A stretch of DNA of 64,000 bases from Schlesneria paludicola DSM 18645 (GTDB lineage: Bacteria; Planctomycetota; Planctomycetia; Planctomycetales; Planctomycetaceae). The position numbers were made by a program, and so were the translations under genes. A model generated the notes under the pieces. That model had not been told where the DNA came from. It saw only the letters and a program-made list of their open reading frames with translations, and made no database searches. The DNA is taken from contig NZ_JH636434.1 of NCBI RefSeq assembly GCF_000255655.1, positions 170,977-234,976 of the forward strand, read 5' to 3'. Below, in pieces: positions 38,379 to 47,644 of the stretch; position 1 is the stretch's first letter; each line of letters begins with the position of its first letter.

Positions 38379-40091
38379 TTACTGCAGGGCCTTCGTGCCA
38401 TCGGCGATCATCGCGCCAATATATTTCAGCACGCATTCGTTCAGTTCGAGGAATCCTTCGATCTTATTGTCTGTACGCTTCAGTTCGCCAGTCACCAAGG
38501 GGGTGCAGTCCTTCATCGACGCGTCCGCCAGGTTGCGATATTTTTCGAGGTCCTTCTGACGCTGAATCTGCTCTTTGCCAACTGGTTTTGGTGTTTCCTT
38601 CTCGACGATCTCCATCAGCGTCATCAGTTTCGAGACGTTGAACAGATAGCTGATCACGATCGGATCGACCTTTTCCGAAGCGGGGGCGGCAGTCTTGTCG
38701 ATGGCGACCTTCAGTTGAGCCAGGCCTTCAGCACCGGCGGCACCCCACACAGCGTCTTTGCTCGTTCCGACGTACAACGCCGTTTCACCGGCAAAGATTC
38801 GCTGGAACGAAGCCTTCCGAGTCTCAGGAATGGTGAGTTCGAAAATGCTGACACCGCCGTATTCTTCAAGCGGCTTGACCTGCCAGTCGGACTTCATCTT
38901 TGGAAGCAGATTGATGATCTCATCGGCGACCTTGCCATCCGCCGCACGAATCCCGCAAACCATCACATTCTTCTTGGGAGCCGTGGCGTGAACGTCAATA
39001 AAGGCGTCGACCACACCGAGATCCGCACCGACGTCCAGCATGTCAAGGAACTTGTTCATCCCTTGTTTCAACGCGACTTTCTCGTCGTCGGTCTTTCCCT
39101 CACGAGCCTTGATCTCGATCTCCAACGTCGGTCGTACAGCCGCGTAGAAGTCTTTGGCGTGTTTGATCCGCATTGGATCGAGTGGGAACGTGATTCGGCC
39201 AGTTGCCAATGCGTCAGGATGCAATTCCACATTCGCGAAGTAGCTCGGTTTGACCGCGAACTGTTCGATGCTCTTTTGCAGATCGGTCCCAGGTAATGCG
39301 GTCACCGATACGTCACCCCGGCCGGTGGGCTTCGGTCCGCTGGTCGTCGTGGTCCAGCCCACGGCGAGTGTGTCTGATTCAACGATGAATCGCTCGGCTT
39401 CGTTGAGTTGCTGGATCAGGGCCAGCTTCCGCAGTTCGAAGGCGTTCTTGTCTTCGTTTCGCTGAAACTTGATCAACGCTTCAAATTGCTTACGGAGTTC
39501 TTTGAAGGTGTCGCGACGGCTCGTCATGCTAGCGGCGTCGTTTTTCAGCTCGGCAACGATGTCCTTGTTCTGCGCAAGCAGGGCCGCCATGTCCTGGGTG
39601 GCAAGAGGCGGATTGCCGGGAACGGCGGATTTCTCCATCGAAATCCAGGCGTAACCCTTGTCGTGACGCAGGTAATAGGGCTTCTTGTTCTTCTCGGCGA
39701 ACTCGTAATAAACTTTTGGGGTGATTTCTTTCTTCTTGAAACCCATCCCCTCAATGCCTTCGAGGAATCCGACATTCTTTTTTGTCAAGACGTCGATTGG
39801 AACGCGCCAGTCGTACGAAAGATCGCTTTTTCGAAAAACGACGTCGATTTCCAGCGGCTTCTTGAGATCAACCCCTTGGGTGAAGGCATCCAACAGGTTG
39901 TTCTTGAGTTCAGCCCATTGCTTTTTCAAATCGGCCGTAGGACTCTGTTCGATGAGCCACTGCAGGTCGTCGTAAATTTGAGAGATACTAGGCGCGACAA
40001 CGCGGATTTTCGCTTCCGACTGTGCGGAAACACTGCCGGCGAAAAGCGTTAGCAAACAGCCGAGAACCAGGGCAAGCTTTCGAACGACCAC
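38379..40091 (-). CDS. Secreted protein of unknown function
   Basis: A 570-residue protein with a clear signal peptide ([23 protein letters not shown]). I do not recognise a characterised family. The mature part is soluble, with a charged helical region around 170-240 ([18 protein letters not shown]) and an alternating alpha/beta C-terminal half, and resembles large periplasmic proteins that I associate with planctomycetes. There are few cysteines. The start is GTG with AAAGGAG six bases upstream. The BtaB-like gene begins 26 bases after its stop, so the two may be co-transcribed. A role in the envelope or periplasm is inferred from secretion alone. Confidence 0.8.
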   Translation of the reverse strand: MVVRKLALVLGCLLTLFAGSVSAQSEAKIRVVAPSISQIYDDLQWLIEQSPTADLKKQWAELKNNLLDAFTQGVDLKKPLEIDVVFRKSDLSYDWRVPIDVLTKKNVGFLEGIEGMGFKKKEITPKVYYEFAEKNKKPYYLRHDKGYAWISMEKSAVPGNPPLATQDMAALLAQNKDIVAELKNDAASMTSRRDTFKELRKQFEALIKFQRNEDKNAFELRKLALIQQLNEAERFIVESDTLAVGWTTTTSGPKPTGRGDVSVTALPGTDLQKSIEQFAVKPSYFANVELHPDALATGRITFPLDPMRIKHAKDFYAAVRPTLEIEIKAREGKTDDEKVALKQGMNKFLDMLDVGADLGVVDAFIDVHATAPKKNVMVCGIRAADGKVADEIINLLPKMKSDWQVKPLEEYGGVSIFELTIPETRKASFQRIFAGETALYVGTSKDAVWGAAGAEGLAQLKVAIDKTAAPASEKVDPIVISYLFNVSKLMTLMEIVEKETPKPVGKEQIQRQKDLEKYRNLADASMKDCTPLVTGELKRTDNKIEGFLELNECVLKYIGAMIADGTKALQ

Positions 40092-40484
40092 TATGAACTC
40101 CTTTATCCCTTGGTCAGCAATGATTTCGTCAAGCCTGAGAGCGCCTCAGTTCCATTGAGGAAACTTGCTGCAACCTCTTCCAGATTCAGTGATAAACTTT
40201 CACCAAACACCCTTCGCGCCGAGACTCCTCGTTGAATCTTGCCACACGAAGTTCGCGCGGGATTCTAACTACGCAGGGCAAATTGGGGAAGCCGCGTTGG
40301 TGTTTCTGTTTCCCTCTCGCAAATCAAAGTCCAACCCTTCTCGAAGTAAATCTACGACGATTGTCGGATCGTTCCATCTGCTGAATTCACAATAAGTTAC
40401 TGTCGCAATAAAAAAAGAGCCCGATCGAGTTCTCGATCGGGCTCTTCGCCATTTGAGCGAACCGCAGTCAGTGTGAGGCAGAAA
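40092..40484. other. Intergenic stretch downstream of clpC
   Basis: This holds the clpC terminator (40409-40444) and, toward 40092, the presumed promoter of the secreted-protein gene. I see no coding frame or other structure. Confidence 0.6.
40409..40444 (-). terminator. Rho-independent terminator of clpC
   Basis: A perfect 13-bp stem (GAGCCCGATCGAG with CTCGATCGGGCTC) with a two-base loop; on the minus strand it is followed by seven or more T. It lies 40 bases past the clpC stop. Confidence 0.92.
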
Positions 40485-43001
40485 TTAAGTCGATTCGGCT
40501 TCGACAAGTTCAGTCGGCGGTGCAACTTCCTGTGTCGAGGCTTCGAAATCGAGCTGTTTCTGGTCGCCAACTTCCTTCACCTTGACGGTGATGGTGTTAG
40601 AGCCCTCAAACAGCCCCTGCAACAGGTTTTCGGACATTGGATCTTCGATATAGGTCTCCACAGCGCGACGAAGCGGACGAGCTCCGTATTCCGTGGCATT
40701 GCCCTTCTCGATGATGAACTGCTTGGCTTCGTTGCTCAGAATCAGGGACAGACCCTTTTCGGTGAGGCGTTCGCGAACCTTGGCAAGCTCGATCTCAACA
40801 ATCTGTTTCAGGTTCTCTTCGGTGAGCGAACGGAAGACGACGACTTCATCCAATCGACCGATGAATTCAGGTTTGAATTCACGTTCGAGTTCGTGTTGTA
40901 GACGTTCTTTCATGCGATCATAGCTGGTGTCGTTGTCCTTCGGAGCGAACCCGAACTCGTTATTGATCGCAACCGCACCTGCGTTGGTGGTCATAATCAA
41001 GATCGTGTTCTTGAAGTCGACTTTCCGGCCAAAGCTGTCCGTCAAGTGCCCTTCTTCCATGATCTGCAGGAGCATGTTGAAAACGTCCGGGTGGGCTTTT
41101 TCAATTTCGTCTAGCAGAACGACGGAGTAAGGTCGTCGGCGGATTTTTTCCGTCAATTGCCCACCGTCTTCGAACCCAACATAGCCAGGAGGAGCGCCGA
41201 TCAGACGGCTGACGTTGTGCTTCTCCATATATTCGCTCATGTCGATCTGGATCAGGGCATCCTGATCACCGAACATGAACTCAGCCAGCGTCTTGGCAGT
41301 CAGGGTCTTTCCCACACCGGTCGGGCCGGCGAATAGGAACACCCCTGTCGGACGACGCGGATCTTTCAGGCCACTGCGACTGCGTCGAACGCACTTCGCA
41401 ACCTGCTTGATCGCTTCGTTCTGGCTGACAACGCGACGATGCAGCTCTTCTTCCATCTTGAGAAGTCGGACCGCGTCTTCGCTCGACAAACGCGTCAGCG
41501 GAATCCCCGTCATCTTGGCGACGACTTCCGCGATCACTTCCGCGTCGACGACGCCCTCTTTCTCTTTGGACTTCTCACGCCAGTCCTTGTTGATATTTTC
41601 CTTCTTTTTCTTCAGCTTATCCGCTTGATCGCGCAGCGAAGCAGCTTTCTCGAAGTCCTGGTTCGCCACCGCTTCTTCTTTCGCGGTATTCAGGCGTTCG
41701 ACTTCTTCTTCCAGCTCCTTGAGATCGGGCGGTCGGACCATCGACTTCAAGCGGATGCGGGCGCCCGATTCGTCGATGACGTCGATGGCCTTGTCCGGCA
41801 GACAGCGAGCTGTGATGTACCGGGTGGACAATTCGACGGCCTTGGCCAATGCATCGTCGGTGATCTGAACCCGATGGTGTTGCTCGTAGCGGTCGCGCAG
41901 TCCCTTCAGGATTTCGATGGTCTGTGCAGGTGACGGCGGCTCAACAATGACCGTCTGGAATCGTCGTTCGAGCGCCCCGTCTTTTTCGATGTACTTGCGG
42001 TATTCATCGAGGGTTGTCGCACCGATACACTGGATCTCACCGCGGCTCAGGGCGGGTTTCAGCACGTTGGACGCGTCGATGGCCCCTTCGGCACCACCGG
42101 CACCGACCAATGTGTGCAACTCATCGATGAACAGAATCGTGTTCTTCGCACGCTTCACTTCGTTCATCACGGCCTTGATGCGTTCTTCGAACTGCCCACG
42201 GTACTTGGTTCCAGCGACCATCATCGCCAGGTCGAGGACCACGATTCGCTTGTCGCGCAACAGTTCTGGCACTTCTCCGTTGACCACCATCTGGGCGAAC
42301 CCTTCGACGATGGCGGTCTTACCGACGCCCGCTTCACCAAGCAGCACCGGGTTGTTCTTTTGGCGACGGCACAGGATCTGGATCACGCGTTCGATCTCGT
42401 TCGATCGACCGATGACTGGGTCAAGCTTTGTCTGCCGAGCCAGCTCGGTCAGGTCGCGACCAAAACTGTCCAGTGCCGGCGTTTTGCTTTTGGGAGTTTT
42501 CCCTGACGGACCGGCCTGGCCACTGCCCGCACGTTCCGACGAGCCTTCACCGGCTCCTTCGACACCATGGCCCAGCAGGTTCAGGACTTCTTCGCGGACG
42601 TCTTCCAACTTCAGCCCCAGGTTCATCAGGACTTGGGCGGCGACGCCTTCTTGTTCTCGAATCAGTCCGAGCAACAGATGCTCGGTACCGACGTAGTTGT
42701 GGTTTAAGTTGCGTGCCTCTTCCATGGCATACTCAACAACTTTTTTCGCCCGCGGCGTCTGTGGCAGCTTGCCCATCGTGACCATGTCAGGTCCCGATTG
42801 AACAATCTTCTCAACTTCCAACCGAATCTTTCGCAGATCCACCTCGAGGTTTTTCAGGACGTTCGCGGCAACGCCGGAACCTTCCTTCACCAGACCAAGC
42901 AGGATGTGCTCGGTGCCGATGTACTCGTGGTTGAATCGCTGGGCTTCTTGATTGGCCAGTTGCATGACTTTGCGGGCGCGATCAGTGAATCGCTCGTACA
43001 T
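40485..43001 (-). CDS. clpC: ATP-dependent Clp protease ATPase subunit ClpC
   Basis: An 838-residue Hsp100 unfoldase that feeds proteins to ClpP. The N-domain has two repeats (about 1-145), each with GTEH ([10 protein letters not shown] and [10 protein letters not shown]). AAA-1 has Walker A GEAGVGKT near 212 and Walker [16 protein letters not shown]; a middle domain carries a UVR-type segment ([14 protein letters not shown]); AAA-2 has GPTGVGKT near 555 and [14 protein letters not shown]. The UVR segment and middle domain identify ClpC rather than ClpB or ClpA. In Bacillus subtilis the two GTEH glutamates (32 and 106) bind phosphoarginine; both are conserved here. ATG at 43001 with TGGAGG upstream. 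It is divergent from mcsA-mcsB and has no ctsR beside it. Confidence 0.96.
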   Translation of the reverse strand: MYERFTDRARKVMQLANQEAQRFNHEYIGTEHILLGLVKEGSGVAANVLKNLEVDLRKIRLEVEKIVQSGPDMVTMGKLPQTPRAKKVVEYAMEEARNLNHNYVGTEHLLLGLIREQEGVAAQVLMNLGLKLEDVREEVLNLLGHGVEGAGEGSSERAGSGQAGPSGKTPKSKTPALDSFGRDLTELARQTKLDPVIGRSNEIERVIQILCRRQKNNPVLLGEAGVGKTAIVEGFAQMVVNGEVPELLRDKRIVVLDLAMMVAGTKYRGQFEERIKAVMNEVKRAKNTILFIDELHTLVGAGGAEGAIDASNVLKPALSRGEIQCIGATTLDEYRKYIEKDGALERRFQTVIVEPPSPAQTIEILKGLRDRYEQHHRVQITDDALAKAVELSTRYITARCLPDKAIDVIDESGARIRLKSMVRPPDLKELEEEVERLNTAKEEAVANQDFEKAASLRDQADKLKKKKENINKDWREKSKEKEGVVDAEVIAEVVAKMTGIPLTRLSSEDAVRLLKMEEELHRRVVSQNEAIKQVAKCVRRSRSGLKDPRRPTGVFLFAGPTGVGKTLTAKTLAEFMFGDQDALIQIDMSEYMEKHNVSRLIGAPPGYVGFEDGGQLTEKIRRRPYSVVLLDEIEKAHPDVFNMLLQIMEEGHLTDSFGRKVDFKNTILIMTTNAGAVAINNEFGFAPKDNDTSYDRMKERLQHELEREFKPEFIGRLDEVVVFRSLTEENLKQIVEIELAKVRERLTEKGLSLILSNEAKQFIIEKGNATEYGARPLRRAVETYIEDPMSENLLQGLFEGSNTITVKVKEVGDQKQLDFEASTQEVAPPTELVEAEST

Positions 43002-43476
43002 CACGAAGCCTCCAGGGTTGTGGGAGACGGAAACATCTCTCGGATTTCGAACGGGGGTGTCACTCGAAAATCTAGTTCAGATCATAGGCTCGATCGCGAC
43101 TTTGGGCAGGTACGGACAAATTCGGTCGCGAATCAATGACTATCACGAAGGGTAAAATCCGTAAAACTGGACCAGACGTTGCAATCGCATCAGGCCATCC
43201 AAGCCTGTGCCGAATTCTAGTAGCGTGTCTCTTCTCGGGCAAGGAGACCACAATCTCCTCATCGAGTGGCTGGGAACGGGCTTGCTTTCTTTTGGCTCGC
43301 GGGGACTGATCCCCGTCGCTTCCCGTCTTGCTCCTGTCGAAGCACGCAATCGTGACGGTTGGGCGTTCTCCGTCATCCATCAGAAATGCCGACAAGGTCT
43401 AGCTTTCCTTTCCAGAGGTTCGCTTCTAGAATCGCCTTGGTTTCGTCGATCCTCATTCCAGCCTCGCGTGCCAGTT
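43002..43476. other. Divergent promoter region, clpC / mcsA
   Basis: About 475 bases that must hold promoters for clpC (minus) and mcsA (plus). I found no CtsR-type heptad repeat (GGTCAAA) and no clear sigma-70 pair. In-frame codons upstream of mcsA are open but not conserved-looking. Confidence 0.5.
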
Positions 43477-44001
43477 ATGAAATGCGGACGTTGCTCCAAA
43501 CCTGCTGTACTGCATATTACCGAACTGCGCCAAGGCGAAGTCCAGGCGTTGCATCTGTGCGAGAGCTGCGCGAAAGAGTATCTCAGCCACGCACAGCCCT
43601 CGAAGCCCGACGCGGTCCCCGAGCCTGACAGTGACGGTGACGAGGCCAGTTTGGACGATCTGGAGCTGCAGCTCTGTCCGAATTGCGGAATTGCCTTCAA
43701 AGAGTTTCGCGCACAAGGTCGTCTGGGCTGCCCACACGACTACCTTGTGTTTGAGGATCAGCTGCTGCCGCTGCTGGAAAATATCCACGGCGAGACGAAC
43801 CATGTCGGAAAGATCCCGAAACGATCGCCGCAGTCAAGCCAATTGCAGTTCAGGTTGATCAAGCTGCGAAATGAGCTTCGATCGTCGATTGAGGAAGAAC
43901 GCTACGAAGACGCTGCGCGGATTCGTGATTCGATCCGCCAGCTTGAAGAAGGCGAAGTCGAATCCGAGCCGACTCAGATTCCGAAAGAGTTTGAGCCGTA
44001 A
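43477..44001 (+). CDS. mcsA: McsA-like activator of protein arginine kinase (UVR protein)
   Basis: A 174-residue zinc-finger protein. It starts MKCGRCSKPAVLHIT and has CESCAKEYL, CPNCGIAFKEF and a GCPHDY segment, forming treble-clef-like Cys pairs as in McsA. The C-terminal LRNELRSSIEEERYEDAARIRDSIRQLE is a UVR domain like those of UvrB, ClpC and McsA. In Firmicutes McsA activates the kinase McsB and links it to ClpC; the kinase gene follows here by 98 bases, which supports the assignment. The ATG at 43477 is chosen because the CxxC start is the family's N-terminus; the 90 upstream in-frame codons are not conserved-looking. Confidence 0.9.
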   Translation: MKCGRCSKPAVLHITELRQGEVQALHLCESCAKEYLSHAQPSKPDAVPEPDSDGDEASLDDLELQLCPNCGIAFKEFRAQGRLGCPHDYLVFEDQLLPLLENIHGETNHVGKIPKRSPQSSQLQFRLIKLRNELRSSIEEERYEDAARIRDSIRQLEEGEVESEPTQIPKEFEP

Positions 44002-44099
44002 CAGGTAACGACTGACTCGAGATTGATACACCTCGCCGCCCCGCGGCCTGGTGCGATCGCAAAAGAAATTCCAATACGCGTTTGATCGAAGGGACCAAT

Positions 44100-45155
44100 G
44101 TGGACCTTGAGTCCTTGACCCGTACCAGCGGCGAATGGCTGAAAGCGACCGGCCCCGATTCTGACATTGTCATGTCGAGTCGGATTCGGCTTGCCCGCAA
44201 TCTGGCTCAGTATCCGTTTCCCAGCCGCGCGGACGATTCCGTACGAGCTGAAATTGAAGAGTCGCTTCGCACGCTCATTGAAAAGAATCCGGCCGGACGC
44301 AAGCTGAATTACATTTCGGTCAGTGCCCTGGAGTTGATCGACCGGCAAATGCTCGTGGAGCGACAGCTGATTAGCCGCGAGCATTCGGAGTCCCACGGGC
44401 AACGCGGCGTCGGCATCAGCGACGAAGAAAACATCAGCGTGATGGTCAATGAAGAAGACCATCTACGCATCCAGGTATTAAGAAGCGGATTCGCGCTCGA
44501 TGAGTGCTGGAGCGAGATCGACGCGATCGACGACGCAATTGAGTCAGAGCGAACATATGCGTTTAGCGACAAATTGGGCTATCTGACGGCTTGCCCCACC
44601 AATTGCGGCACAGGAATTCGAGTCAGCGTGCTCATGCATCTTCCGGCGCTCGTTCACACCAAAGAAATTCAGAAGGTGTTTCAGGCGCTGCAGAAGATTA
44701 ATCTGGCGGTTCGGGGCCTGTACGGCGAAGGCAGTCAGGCGATGGGCGATTTTTATCAAATCTCCAATCAAGTGACGCTGGGCAAAAGCGAAGCCAAACT
44801 GATTCGCACGATTCAGGACGTGGTGCCGAATATTGTTTCTTATGAACGCCGCGTACGCCAGGCCCTCGTCAGCGAAAAGCGACAGGGACTGCACGATCAG
44901 GTGTCGCGGGCGTATGGCATCCTGAAGACGGCACGCACAATTAGCTCCGAAGAAACGATGGATTTACTATCGAGCGTTCGACTCGGAATCAACCTTGGCC
45001 TGATCGATGATCTCGAGATTCCGACTGTGAATGCGCTGTTCATCCATACTCAGCCTGCCCATTTGCAAAAGATTCGCCACGAGAAGCTCGATACCGTTGA
45101 TCGGAACGTTGCGCGTGCCGATTACATTCGGCAGCGATTGAACGAGCGCAACTAA
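44100..45155 (+). CDS. mcsB: Protein-arginine kinase McsB
   Basis: A 351-residue member of the phosphagen-kinase fold that phosphorylates arginine in proteins, marking them for ClpC-ClpP. Key segments are DIVMSSRIRLARNL, MVNEEDHLRIQ, the Cys-containing CPTNCGTGIRVSVLMHLP and GLYGEGSQAMGDFYQISNQVTLG; the Arg residues that bind ATP phosphates are in these. Near the C-terminus RNVARA corresponds to the RDxxRA phosphoarginine-sensing motif with Asp replaced by Asn. I use GTG at 44100, with GAAGGGA just upstream; TTG at 44082 is an alternative. It forms a pair with mcsA, divergent from clpC. Confidence 0.93.
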   Translation: MDLESLTRTSGEWLKATGPDSDIVMSSRIRLARNLAQYPFPSRADDSVRAEIEESLRTLIEKNPAGRKLNYISVSALELIDRQMLVERQLISREHSESHGQRGVGISDEENISVMVNEEDHLRIQVLRSGFALDECWSEIDAIDDAIESERTYAFSDKLGYLTACPTNCGTGIRVSVLMHLPALVHTKEIQKVFQALQKINLAVRGLYGEGSQAMGDFYQISNQVTLGKSEAKLIRTIQDVVPNIVSYERRVRQALVSEKRQGLHDQVSRAYGILKTARTISSEETMDLLSSVRLGINLGLIDDLEIPTVNALFIHTQPAHLQKIRHEKLDTVDRNVARADYIRQRLNERN

Positions 45156-45340
45156 ATCTCGCTCGTTTCCTGGCGATCGCTTCGCAAAAGTGCATCTGAG
45201 CGGGATGCTGACCTGTCGTGGTTGACGGAAGTTGACCTGCACAGCGAAGATTGGCACCGGCGATTGTTCCATTGAGATCATTCCGCCGCGATGGAGCGCC
45301 TGAGGGTGTCCTCGGGGCGGGTGCTGAGTGAAGAATCGTT

Positions 45341-45982
45341 GTGATTGAGTTCGTCAAGACCTCTCTTACGGCCCATCGTGGCCAGGATTCGTCGTCAACC
45401 CTCACTCAGGTGGTCGTGATCGTGGATCGAATCTTTCTGCCGTTGTCGTTCATCAGTTCAGCCTCGCTGATTGTCGCAATGGTGCTCGGGTTGATGATCG
45501 ATGACCCCAAGGTGAGATCCGCAGCGGTTCAGGCGGGGGTGCAGTACCACTTTCTTGCCGCACTGGCCGGGCTGGTGCTGGCGACCATGGTTCACGCCAT
45601 TGTGCTGACCTATTTCATGGGAACTGGTCGGTGGATCGAAGAGACCAGCCAGGCGTATCGGCTTAACCCTGAGTTTCATGCCAGAAGCGCCCGAATCAAG
45701 TACCGCACGATTCCACTGATGGTGATCTGCTTCATAATGCTGGTGGTGACCGGCGCGTTTGGCGCGGCTGCCGACCCGGCATCGCCGATGCAAGCGAAAA
45801 GCTGGGGAGGCGTCTCGCTTGCCAACCTTCATCTCATCGCTGCCATGGCAACGATTGGGGTCAATCTGCTTGTGAATTGGCTGGAATTCCGGGCTCTTGA
45901 GCAAAACGGGCAGGTCGTGGATCAGATTTTGGCAGAAGTCCGCAGGATTCGTATTGAGAAAGGGTTGGCTGTCGATGGCTGA
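45341..45982 (+). CDS. Four-helix integral membrane protein, function unknown
   Basis: A 213-residue protein with four predicted membrane segments: around residues 25-52 (IFLPLSFISSASLIVAMVL), 70-95 (FLAALAGLVLATMVHAIVL), 124-146 (IPLMVICFIMLVVTGAFG) and 163-185 (LHLIAAMATIGVNLLVNW), with His residues in or near helices 2 and 4. The tail is charged (VDQILAEVRRIRIEKG). I do not recognise a characterised family; the layout is somewhat like small heme- or quinone-associated membrane proteins, which is only a guess. GTG start. It stands alone between mcsB and parA. Confidence 0.7.
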   Translation: MIEFVKTSLTAHRGQDSSSTLTQVVVIVDRIFLPLSFISSASLIVAMVLGLMIDDPKVRSAAVQAGVQYHFLAALAGLVLATMVHAIVLTYFMGTGRWIEETSQAYRLNPEFHARSARIKYRTIPLMVICFIMLVVTGAFGAAADPASPMQAKSWGGVSLANLHLIAAMATIGVNLLVNWLEFRALEQNGQVVDQILAEVRRIRIEKGLAVDG

Positions 45983-46386
45983 GCAGATGTGACCAACCAC
46001 CCTGCCCTGACACGTTGACGAGCATCGTTCGCAGACCCGCAGCGAATTCCTCGACGTGGCCGCTCAGCCATGCTGCTCGACAAGTGGCGACCGGCGGGCA
46101 CGTGGATTCCCCTCATTTTGCGGAGATTGGCGTATTGGGTTTTCGCGACTGGTGAGCCGTCAATATTCTGAAAAAAAGCCGTCTTTCCTGGTTTTCATTC
46201 CTGCATTAAACTTCAAGTAGCCCGAACTATTCATGGATTGATATTAGCCCGCAGTGCAAGCGAGGAACTCTCGGTTGATCGTTCGTCGTTTGTGCGAGGA
46301 GTGACGCGTGAGTGTGCTGCTCGTCATGTCCTTAGACGACACTGAATCCGGGTTCTGAATTTCGACTGTCCGGGAAAGGATGCCCG
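45983..46386. other. Intergenic stretch before parA
   Basis: About 400 bases without a believable gene. An AT-rich patch around 46160-46240 is a likely promoter area for parA, and AAAGGA precedes the parA start at 46376-46381. No parS-like or repeat structure was recognised. Confidence 0.5.
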
Positions 46387-47229
46387 ATGCGCAGCATTTG
46401 TGTGATGAATCAAAAGGGTGGCGTCGGAAAGACGACCACCAGTGTCAATCTGGCCGCTGGCCTGGCCAAGCTGGGCCGCAAAGTGTGCTTGATCGATCTT
46501 GACCCGCAAGGGCATGCTTCGCTGCACACGGGGGTTGACGCGTTTGGGCAAACACCGACCGTTTACGATGTGTTTTCGGGCAGGAAGTCGTTGGCAGACG
46601 TAAAACAACTCGCCGTCGACAACCTCTGGGTTGTTCCGTCGGACCTGGATCTGGCGGCGACCGAGGTGGAGTTGGTTGATGCCCCGGGACGAGAGATGAT
46701 CCTGCGTGGCGCCATTGAACGGCTTTGCCAGCAGCAGCCTTTCGACTACATCGTCATGGATTGCCCGCCCTCACTGGGGGTCTTGACGGTAAATGCACTT
46801 ACCGCGGCGAAAGAGGTCTTCATTCCGCTGCAGCCCCATTTTCTGGCGTTGCAAGGTTTGTCCAAACTGTTCGAGACCACCGCGCTGGTAAAACGACGAT
46901 TGAATCGTGATCTCGTCGTCAGCGGAATCGTGCTGTGCCTGTACGAAACGTCGACACGCCTTGCGGCCGACATCACCGACGATTTGATGCGGTTTCTCGA
47001 GCAGAGCGATCCCAAAGCCCCCTGGAAGAATGCACGAATTTTCGAAAGCCGAATTCGCCGGAATATCAAGCTGGCAGAGGCTCCTAGTTTCGGGCAGTCA
47101 ATCTTCGATTACGCCGCAAAAAGCCCGGGAGCACTGGATTACGCCGCGCTCGTCTCGGAGGTCGTTGCGGCCGAAGTCGCGATTGCACCCCCGTCCGTCG
47201 ATCCAGCGTCAGGTCCGATCGCCGCTTAA
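46387..47229 (+). CDS. parA: ParA/Soj-family ATPase
   Basis: A 280-residue deviant-Walker ATPase. The P-loop KGGVGKTT with signature Lys is at residues 10-17, then [11 protein letters not shown], the Walker B-like [16 protein letters not shown] and [13 protein letters not shown]. This is the chromosome/plasmid-partitioning or protein-positioning family: ATP-driven dimers bind DNA nonspecifically. No parB gene follows, and the N-terminus lacks an HTH extension. It could segregate the chromosome with a distant parB or position another cargo. Start ATG with AAAGGA upstream. Confidence 0.9.
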   Translation: MRSICVMNQKGGVGKTTTSVNLAAGLAKLGRKVCLIDLDPQGHASLHTGVDAFGQTPTVYDVFSGRKSLADVKQLAVDNLWVVPSDLDLAATEVELVDAPGREMILRGAIERLCQQQPFDYIVMDCPPSLGVLTVNALTAAKEVFIPLQPHFLALQGLSKLFETTALVKRRLNRDLVVSGIVLCLYETSTRLAADITDDLMRFLEQSDPKAPWKNARIFESRIRRNIKLAEAPSFGQSIFDYAAKSPGALDYAALVSEVVAAEVAIAPPSVDPASGPIAA

Positions 47230-47644
47230 TTTGCACGACTGCCCAAGGCGGACCAGACGATATACGCTGTGGCCGATCGCCGTGCGATGGTGCCTCGCAT
47301 TCCCCTCCCGCCATCAATGGGGAGGGGGCCGGCGTCGAGCGTGCGCTCAGATCGCGCGGTCGATAGTCGCGTGCCCTCGGTCGATTGTCCTCTCGGCGGC
47401 TCTTCGCGGGCACGCTTTACCGCCAGATCTGCCACGAACACGACGTGTTCACCGGTCGCCTGGAAGCCTTCTGGGCGCGGATTCCGGGCGATCTTCGCCG
47501 TCGAAGCGCTGGCATCCTCAGGTTTGTTGGCCGTTTCGCCGATCGTCAGGCCCAGAATGCATTCGATGGTCGCTAAACGGACTTGCCGTCGGGTATTATC
47601 CCTTTTCGACGAGAAGTCATTCTTTCAACCTTGAGAATTACGCC
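47230..47644. other. Intergenic stretch before dnaX
   Basis: About 415 bases. A reading frame is open in phase with dnaX from the end of parA, but its translation is Arg/Pro/Ser-rich and not DnaX-like. I see no RNA gene. Presumed dnaX promoter here. Confidence 0.5.

Noticed and set aside
43207-43476. 90-codon N-terminal extension of mcsA
   Set aside because: Family members begin with the CxxC zinc finger; the extension has no conserved features and would occupy the divergent promoter region.
47030-47644. N-terminal extension of dnaX by 205 codons
   Set aside because: The frame is open by chance; the DnaX family starts at MEPQYTVLARRFRP and the extension overlaps the end of parA.
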